In this document: in pieces, positions 59,155-64,000 of the stretch | Layout of the letters: every line of letters starts with the position of its first letter | Position numbering within the stretch: the first letter of the stretch is position 1 | Origin: Lentzea flava | Lineage (GTDB): Bacteria; Actinomycetota; Actinomycetes; Mycobacteriales; Pseudonocardiaceae | Assembly: GCF_014648475.1 (NCBI RefSeq) | Contig: NZ_BMRE01000014.1 | Span: forward strand, 62,001 to 126,000 | Length of the DNA stretch: 64,000 bases | Direction: 5' to 3' | Program-made: the position numbers and the translations under genes | The notes under the pieces: generated by a model | The model's database searches: none | What the model saw: only the letters and a program-made list of their open reading frames with translations | What the model was told of the DNA's origin: nothing

Positions 59155-59910
59155 GTGAGCGCGTCCGATGGAGTCGCGGCAAGAGCCGTTGACGTGTGGA
59201 AGGAATACGGGTCCGGCGACGCTGCCGTGACCGCGCTCGCGGGGGTGAGCGTCGAGCTGGAGAAGTCCAGGTTCACGGCGATCATGGGGCCGTCGGGGTC
59301 GGGCAAGTCCACGTTGATGCACTGCCTCGCGGGCCTGGACGACGTGACGCGGGGCGAGGTGTGGATCGGTGACACGAAGGTCACCGGGCTGAAGGACCGC
59401 GGTCTCACGGAGTTGCGGCGCGACAAGGTCGGCTTCATCTTCCAGCAGTTCAACCTGCTGCCGACGCTGACGGCGGAGGAGAACATCACGCTGCCGCTCG
59501 CGATCGGTGGCAAGAAGGTCGACCGCGCGTGGTTCGACGTCGTCGTGGACACGGTCGGGTTGCGCGACCGGCTCACGCACCGGCCGACGCAGCTGTCGGG
59601 TGGTCAGCAGCAGCGCGTGGCGTGTGCGCGTGCGCTGGTGTCGCGGCCGGACGTCGTGTTCGCGGACGAGCCGACCGGCAACCTGGACTCGCAGTCCGGT
59701 GCGGAGGTTCTGGGGTTCCTGCAGCGGTCCGCGCGTGAGTTCGGGCAGACGATCGTGATGGTCACGCACGACCCGAACGCCGCGTCGTACGCCGACCGCG
59801 TCATCTTCCTCAAGGACGGCCTCATCGTGCGCGAGCTGCTCTCGCCGTCGGCCGAGGAAGTTCTGGACACGATGAAGCACCTTGACGGTGTCGTGGTGCC
59901 GCATGTTTAA
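59155..59910 (+). CDS. MacB/LolD-like ABC transporter ATPase
   Basis: A 251-residue ATPase. IMGPSGSGKSTLMHCLAGLD is Walker A, QLSGGQQQRVACARALVSRP the signature, VVFADEPTGNLDSQSG Walker B with the MacB-type PTGNLD, and MVTHDPNAASYADRVIFLKDG the H-loop. The N-terminus (ASDGVAARAVDVWKEYGSGD) is typical. GTG 59155 follows GGAGGGG. It overlaps the FtsX-type permease by 8 bp. Probably exports an antibiotic, lipid or peptide, or couples to envelope stress; ligand not readable. Confidence 0.95.
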   Translation: MSASDGVAARAVDVWKEYGSGDAAVTALAGVSVELEKSRFTAIMGPSGSGKSTLMHCLAGLDDVTRGEVWIGDTKVTGLKDRGLTELRRDKVGFIFQQFNLLPTLTAEENITLPLAIGGKKVDRAWFDVVVDTVGLRDRLTHRPTQLSGGQQQRVACARALVSRPDVVFADEPTGNLDSQSGAEVLGFLQRSAREFGQTIVMVTHDPNAASYADRVIFLKDGLIVRELLSPSAEEVLDTMKHLDGVVVPHV

Positions 59911-62425
59911 GGCCACTATCAAGAGCTTGCTGTCGCGCAAGCTCCGCTTGGTGCTGTCCGCGCTCGCGGTGGTGCTGGGCGTGATGTTCGTGTCCGGCTC
60001 GTTCGTGCTGACCGACACGCTGCAGCGGTCGTTCACCGACCTGTTCTCGTCGGCTTTCGCCAATGTGGACGTTTCGGTGTCGCCGAAGACGGAGAAGGGC
60101 AAGGAACCCCAGCCGATCACGCCGCAGGCCGTCGCCGACGTGAAGTCGGTGCCGGGCGTGGCATCGGCCGTCGGGGACGTGCAGGGCTCCGCGCGGCCGA
60201 TCGGCAAGAACGGCAAGGTGATGACCACGTCCGGGGCGCCGCGGTTCGGCTCCAACTGGACGGGCACCGGTCAGGAGAAGATCCGGGAGGGCAGGGCACC
60301 GCAGGCCGACGACGAGGTCATCGTCGGCGCGTACCTCGCGTCGTCGGGTCAGTTCAAGGTGGGCGACGACATCGCGCTGCTCACGCTGGAACCCAAGAAG
60401 ACCTTCAAGATCACCGGCATCTACGAGTACGCGGGCGGGCGCGACTCGCTGGGCGGCGAGCTGTCGGTGGCCTTCACCGAGCCGGTCGCGCAGCAGTTGT
60501 TGCTGGGCCGCAAGGACGCGTTCTCGTCGATCACCGTGACGGCGGCGAACGGCACGTCCGAGGACGCGCTGCGGGACGCCGTCGCGGCCAAGCTCGGCTC
60601 CGCCTACGAGGTGAAAACCGGTGCGGCACTGGCGAAGGAGCAGGCCGACCAGGTCAACGAAGGCCTGAAGTTCTTCAACTACGTGCTGCTCGGGTTCGCC
60701 GGCATCGCGTTGTTCGTCGGCATCTTCATCATCCTCAACACGTTCTCCATCATCGTCGCCCAGCGCACGCGTGAGCTCGCGCTGCTGCGGTCGATGGGTG
60801 CCTCGCGCGGCCAGGTCATCGGGTCCGTGGTGCTGGAGGCGTTCGTGATCGGCCTCATCGCGTCCGTCGTCGGTCTCGGGGCAGGGATCGGCATCGGCGC
60901 GTTGCTGGCGAAGATCTTCAGCTCGGTGGGCGGGACGAACCTCCAGCTCGCGGGCATCGGTGTGCCGATGTCCGCGGTGATCTCGTCGTTCGCGGTCGGC
61001 ATCGTCGTCACGGTCGTCGCGGCGGTCATGCCGGCGCTGCGGGCGTCGCGGATCGCACCGGTCGCGGCGATGCGCGAGGCGGCGACGCCGGACCGGCCGC
61101 TGACGAAGGTCACGATCATCGGCGCCCTGGTGGCCGCCGCGGGTGGCACGGCGCTGGGCTTCGGGTTCAAGCAGGCGTCGCTGCCGTTGATCTTCGGCGG
61201 CATCCTGGTGGCGTTCGTGGGCGTGGCGCTGCTGACCCCGCTGCTGTCCAAGCCGATGGTGTCGCTGATCGGCCGCCTGCTGTCGTGGTCGATGCCGGGA
61301 CTGCTGGGGCGCCGCAACTCCGCGCGCAACCCGCGCAGGACCGCGATCACCGCGGCCGCGCTGATGGTCGGCATCTCGCTGATCACCGGCGTGAGCGTGG
61401 TGCTGACGTCGGCGACCAAGTCGATCGAGAAGCTGGCCGCCGGCCAGATCCAGACCGACCTGATCATCTCCGGCGAGGGCCAGATGGAGGGCATGCCCGC
61501 GACGTTCAAGCCGGAGGTGCTGAAGAAGGTCGAGCAGACCGACGGCGTCAGCTCGGCGTTCGGCTGGTCGTCGGACGGCGTGCTGCAGGGCGAGGACCAG
61601 CTGTTCGCGGTCGCCGTCTCGGACGTGCCGGCGATGAAGCAGATGTTCGGCCTCAAGCCCCACTCCGGTGAGATCGCGCCGCTGCGCGACGACCAGCTGG
61701 CGTTGTCGGAGGCGCAGGCCGCGGAGAAGGGCTGGTCGCTCGGCACGAAGGTGACCCTGCAGCTGGCCAGGGCGAGTGAGCCCAAGACGTTCACCGTCGG
61801 GTTCATCTGGGCCAAGACGCAGGTGTTGCAGGGCGCGCTGGTGCTGCCGGCCTCCGCCGGGAAGGACTTCCGGTCCGACGGCATCGGCCAGGCGTTCCTG
61901 CAGGTGAAGCCGGGTGCGTCGGTGGCGGACGTGCAGAAGCGCGTCGAGCCGCTGTTCGCCGACAACCCGGAGATCTCCGTGCAGGACCGCAGCGCGTTCG
62001 TGAAGCAGACGACCTCGCAGTTCGACACGGTCCTGCTGATGATCCAGATCCTGCTGGCGCTGGCGATCCTGATCGCGGTCCTCGGCGTCATCAACACCCT
62101 GGCGCTGTCGGTGATCGAGCGGACCCGCGAGCTGGGTCTGCTGCGGGCCATCGGCATGCGGCGGGCGCAGGTGATGCGGATGATCACCGTCGAGTCGGTG
62201 GTGATCTCGGTGTTCGGCGCGGTGCTCGGCCTCGCGGTCGGTGTGGCGCTCGGGCTCGCGACCGTGCAGGCGTTGAAGGACCAGGGCATCACGGAGATCG
62301 GGTTCCCCTGGATGACCATGGTCCAGTACCTGGTGGTGGCCGCGGTCGTCGGTGTGATCGCGGCGATCCTGCCCGCGATCCGCGCGGCTCGGCTGAACGT
62401 GCTGGACGCGATCGCCTACGAGTGA
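59903..62425 (+). CDS. FtsX-type ABC permease, double MacB domain
   Basis: An 840-residue permease. An N-terminal membrane segment (LRLVLSALAVVLGVMFVSGS) and an outer MacB_PCD domain (~45-255) precede a first FtsX unit (~260-400, LLGFAGIALFVGIFIILNTF). A second outer domain (~480-690) and FtsX unit follow (LLMIQILLALAILIAVLGVI). EAATPDRPLTK and RAARLNVLDAIAYE are typical unit ends. The form is a full MacB-like mechanotransmitter with the partner ATPase upstream; its start overlaps the ATPase stop by 8 bp. Its last 10 bp overlap the convergent TetR gene. Confidence 0.95.
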   Translation: MFKATIKSLLSRKLRLVLSALAVVLGVMFVSGSFVLTDTLQRSFTDLFSSAFANVDVSVSPKTEKGKEPQPITPQAVADVKSVPGVASAVGDVQGSARPIGKNGKVMTTSGAPRFGSNWTGTGQEKIREGRAPQADDEVIVGAYLASSGQFKVGDDIALLTLEPKKTFKITGIYEYAGGRDSLGGELSVAFTEPVAQQLLLGRKDAFSSITVTAANGTSEDALRDAVAAKLGSAYEVKTGAALAKEQADQVNEGLKFFNYVLLGFAGIALFVGIFIILNTFSIIVAQRTRELALLRSMGASRGQVIGSVVLEAFVIGLIASVVGLGAGIGIGALLAKIFSSVGGTNLQLAGIGVPMSAVISSFAVGIVVTVVAAVMPALRASRIAPVAAMREAATPDRPLTKVTIIGALVAAAGGTALGFGFKQASLPLIFGGILVAFVGVALLTPLLSKPMVSLIGRLLSWSMPGLLGRRNSARNPRRTAITAAALMVGISLITGVSVVLTSATKSIEKLAAGQIQTDLIISGEGQMEGMPATFKPEVLKKVEQTDGVSSAFGWSSDGVLQGEDQLFAVAVSDVPAMKQMFGLKPHSGEIAPLRDDQLALSEAQAAEKGWSLGTKVTLQLARASEPKTFTVGFIWAKTQVLQGALVLPASAGKDFRSDGIGQAFLQVKPGASVADVQKRVEPLFADNPEISVQDRSAFVKQTTSQFDTVLLMIQILLALAILIAVLGVINTLALSVIERTRELGLLRAIGMRRAQVMRMITVESVVISVFGAVLGLAVGVALGLATVQALKDQGITEIGFPWMTMVQYLVVAAVVGVIAAILPAIRAARLNVLDAIAYE

Positions 62426-63048
62426 GCGAGTACGAGTCGTGACCAGGTTTCCACCAGCCACGACTCGTACTCCTCGATCGTCTGCTCCGTCGTCCTGGTG
62501 AGCAGCAGGTAGGTCTCGGCCTGGCCGAGCACCGCCCCCGTCCGCGCGACCCAGTCGATGTTCTCGTTCGAGATCAGGCCGTCGGCGGCCAGCTTCCGGA
62601 AGAAGCCGCCGATGGCCTGGTGCGTCTGCGCACGAGCCGCCTGCGCGCGTTCCGCGATCTCCGGCTCGATCGCCTCGGCCTGTTGTGCCACTTGGAGAAG
62701 CGCCCCCGTGCGGGCCATCAGCTGCGCGCTGATCGAGGCCATGCGCGCGATGCGTTCCTCGACCGTCGGCGCGTTCATCGCCTTCTGGAACCAGTCCCGG
62801 TCGGGCACGGCCACGCGGTGGTAGTCCCCCGCGATCGCCACGTCGAGGCAGCGCTGCAGCAGCACCGCCTTGGTCGCGAACCGCACGTACACCGTGCGAG
62901 CCCCCACCCCCGCGTGTTTCGCCACGTCGGCGAGCGTCGTGGCGACGTAGCCGCGGTCGGTGAACAGCTCGGTGGCCGCCTCGATGATCCGGACCTCGGT
63001 GTCCGCCCGGCGCGCCGCTCGCAAATCCCTGTTGACGTCGTCTGGCAC
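62416..63048 (-). CDS. TetR-family repressor
   Basis: A 210-residue regulator. ADTEVRIIEAATELFTDRGY leads into TTLADVAKHAGVGARTVYVR, the HTH. The ligand domain has EERIARMASISAQLMARTGA and the terminal YESWLVETWSRLVL. I prefer GTG 63048, which leaves the tandem dyads at 63053-63086 upstream; an ATG at 63072 sits inside the second dyad. Divergent from the VOC gene and convergent with the ABC permease. It probably represses itself and the VOC gene. Confidence 0.85.
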   Translation of the reverse strand: MPDDVNRDLRAARRADTEVRIIEAATELFTDRGYVATTLADVAKHAGVGARTVYVRFATKAVLLQRCLDVAIAGDYHRVAVPDRDWFQKAMNAPTVEERIARMASISAQLMARTGALLQVAQQAEAIEPEIAERAQAARAQTHQAIGGFFRKLAADGLISNENIDWVARTGAVLGQAETYLLLTRTTEQTIEEYESWLVETWSRLVLAHS

Positions 63049-63052
63049 ATGT

Positions 63053-63086
63053 TGCAGTCTAACTGCATACATGCAGTCTCACTGCA
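63053..63086. promoter_or_regulatory. Two tandem TGCAGT-N3-ACTGCA dyads
   Basis: TGCAGT-CTA-ACTGCA (63053-63067) and TGCAGT-CTC-ACTGCA (63072-63086) have identical arms and centres 19 bp apart, between the divergent tetR and VOC genes. The pattern fits two TetR dimers binding side by side and closing both promoters. Confidence 0.8.
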
Positions 63087-63102
63087 ATCAGGGGTAACGA
63101 TC

Positions 63103-63537
63103 ATGAGCACACCGCTGCTGGACGGCATCCACCACTTGAAGCTGCCGGTGTCCGACCTGGAGAAGTCACTGGACTGGTACACGACGAACCTCGGCTACGA
63201 GCTGGCGGTGAACTTCGTCGAGCAGGGCGTGCGGATGGGCGTGTCCATGGACCACCCCCGCGGCGGACCGGAGCTCGCGCTGCGGCTCAACCCCGATCGC
63301 ACGGCCGCCGCAGCGGGGTTCGACTACTTCGCCATCGGTGTGCCGGGTCAGGAGGCCATCGAGGGTCTCGCGGCACACCTCACCGAACACGGCGTCGACC
63401 ACGCCGGAGTCCTCAGGACGCCGGTCGGCTGGGTGCTGCTGGGCGTGCACGACCCGGACGGCCACGAGCTCCGGTTCTACACCGTGCCGATCGAGCTGCC
63501 CGAGGGCTTGCCGCGTCCCTTCACCAGGGAGTCGTGA
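63103..63537 (+). CDS. VOC-family (glyoxalase-like) protein
   Basis: A 144-residue protein with two beta-alpha-beta-beta-beta units. IHHLKLPVSDLEKSLDWYTT is the first metal-strand region with its His, and DPDGHELRFYTVPIELP the last strand with the Glu/His ligand area. PELALRLNPD and FDYFAIGVPGQEAIEGL lie between. Substrate unknown: dioxygenase, glyoxalase or resistance-type binder. ATG start; divergent from its likely TetR regulator across 54 bp. A strong hairpin follows its stop. Confidence 0.85.
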   Translation: MSTPLLDGIHHLKLPVSDLEKSLDWYTTNLGYELAVNFVEQGVRMGVSMDHPRGGPELALRLNPDRTAAAAGFDYFAIGVPGQEAIEGLAAHLTEHGVDHAGVLRTPVGWVLLGVHDPDGHELRFYTVPIELPEGLPRPFTRES

Positions 63538-63540
63538 CCG

Positions 63541-63581
63541 CGGGCGCGGTGCCGGGCCGTCGCACGCCGGCACCGCGCCCG
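63541..63581. terminator. Bidirectional hairpin between VOC and polyester-hydrolase-like genes
   Basis: Perfect 15-base arms (63541-63555 and 63567-63581) with an 11-nt loop sit between the convergent stops at 63537 and 63589. Confidence 0.85.
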
Positions 63582-63588
63582 ACAGGGG

Positions 63589-64000
63589 TCAGGCGTGCGG
63601 ACAGGTGTCGAGGTACGCCGAGATGAGCGTGTTCGGCGCGGGCGCCGGACACAGGAACTGGTCGTAGCGCAGGTCGTTGTCGACGAACCGCTTCAGCCAC
63701 GACAGCGTGTACTTGCGGACCGTGACGTTGTCGCTGCGCGGATCGGAGTGGTCGCCGCCGCGCAGCTCGACGAAGGCCTTGTCGGGTGCGGCCGTGATCG
63801 AGTTGTAGAACGGCAGCGAGTGCTGCGAATCCGGGGCGGTGGGGTCGTTCTGGCCGCCGACCAGCATGGTGGGCACCCCGACGGTCGACCAGTTCTTGGT
63901 GGTGTGCCAGCCGGCCAGCGGGATCGAGGCCTGCAGGGCGGGACGCGTCGCGGCGGCGCGCAGGGCTCCGCCGCCACCCATGGAGTGGCCCATCACGGCG
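63589..64000 (-). CDS. Secreted polyester hydrolase-like alpha/beta hydrolase (cutinase/PETase type), 5' end outside window
   Basis: Only the C-terminal 136 residues are in the window; the frame is open to the edge. VMGHSMGGGGALRAA is the nucleophile elbow of the PET hydrolase/cutinase group (GHSMGGGG). WHTTKNWSTVGVPTMLVGGQ precedes the catalytic Asp in NDPTAP; the His is in LRGGDHSDP. The tail SWLKRFVDNDLRYDQFLCPA with a final TCP carries the disulfide Cys typical of these enzymes. The family hydrolyses cutin-like or synthetic polyesters outside the cell. Signal peptide and N-terminus cannot be seen. Ends 8 bp past the shared hairpin. Confidence 0.8.
   Translation of the reverse strand, partial: AVMGHSMGGGGALRAAATRPALQASIPLAGWHTTKNWSTVGVPTMLVGGQNDPTAPDSQHSLPFYNSITAAPDKAFVELRGGDHSDPRSDNVTVRKYTLSWLKRFVDNDLRYDQFLCPAPAPNTLISAYLDTCPHA

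Noticed and set aside
59822..62461. A minus-strand open frame of about 880 codons opposite the ABC permease
   Set aside because: Antisense shadow of the FtsX-type permease; its translation is rich in Arg, His and Asp with no membrane or domain pattern.

Overview
High-GC DNA with GTG and TTG starts, dense 4-bp start/stop overlaps, ECF sigma and SARP-type regulators, an IcmF mutase and many TetR/LuxR-type regulators point to a filamentous actinobacterium, most likely of the Pseudonocardiaceae (Lentzea/Saccharothrix-like). That placement is inference from gene content only. The left edge cuts the 3' end of a secreted DUF1080-type gene and the right edge cuts the 5' part of a polyester-hydrolase-like gene. 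I see no rRNA, complete tRNA, CRISPR array, transposase or phage gene.

Layout. 1-8590: assorted metabolic genes (alpha/beta hydrolase, CGNR regulator divergent from a DUF1348 gene, MOSC protein, lipoprotein, FAD monooxygenase) and the fused isobutyryl-CoA mutase IcmF. 8591-9125: the only long gene-free stretch. 9126-20927: an exopolysaccharide locus made of two convergent operons that meet at a strong hairpin. The plus operon encodes two tandem Agd3/CE18-like deacetylases, a PelF-like glycosyltransferase, a polytopic membrane protein, a sugar nucleotidyltransferase and an epimerase. The minus operon encodes a GH114-like lipoprotein, a UDP-sugar dehydrogenase and a second epimerase. Together they look like a Pel/galactosaminogalactan-type system whose parts are arranged unlike the classical pel operon. 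This is the strongest candidate in the window for an undescribed system.

21043-31000: a HATPase-LuxR regulator, oxidoreductases and SDRs, a polyprenyl-synthase-like protein with degraded Asp motifs, an aldo/keto reductase, an ArsR gene with a preceding 51-codon ORF and a clear dyad operator, an orphan solute-binding lipoprotein and the molybdate operon (Mop/HTH regulator, modA, modB, modC). 31001-36669: a LysR gene followed by a five-gene acyl-CoA catabolic operon. 36707-44845: a DUF6461-type protein, an AfsR-type regulator, a secreted C39-like protease, an HTH/hydrolase pair, and TetR divergent from a KAS III enzyme.

45059-50222: a probable ECF-sigma redox module. It has a FAD reductase, a ferric-reductase-like membrane protein fused to a 3-Cys ferredoxin, a DUF4142 protein and a COG4315 lipoprotein on the minus strand, with the ECF sigma and its zinc-binding anti-sigma factor divergent. 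50306-54767: small membrane and hypothetical proteins, then a three-gene phosphorelay (receiver-PP2C, histidine kinase, receiver). 54742-58935: an HTH protein carrying a ClpX-type zinc finger with a double palindromic operator, an MBL/acyltransferase/small-protein operon, GNAT and LLM-flavin genes and an orphan protein. 59155-63537: a MacB-like ABC exporter with an OmpR-type direct repeat upstream, then TetR divergent from a VOC protein across a tandem dyad.

Boundaries were taken from start codons, ribosome-binding sites and overlaps read by eye. Family assignments rest on motifs recognised by eye, with no database search.
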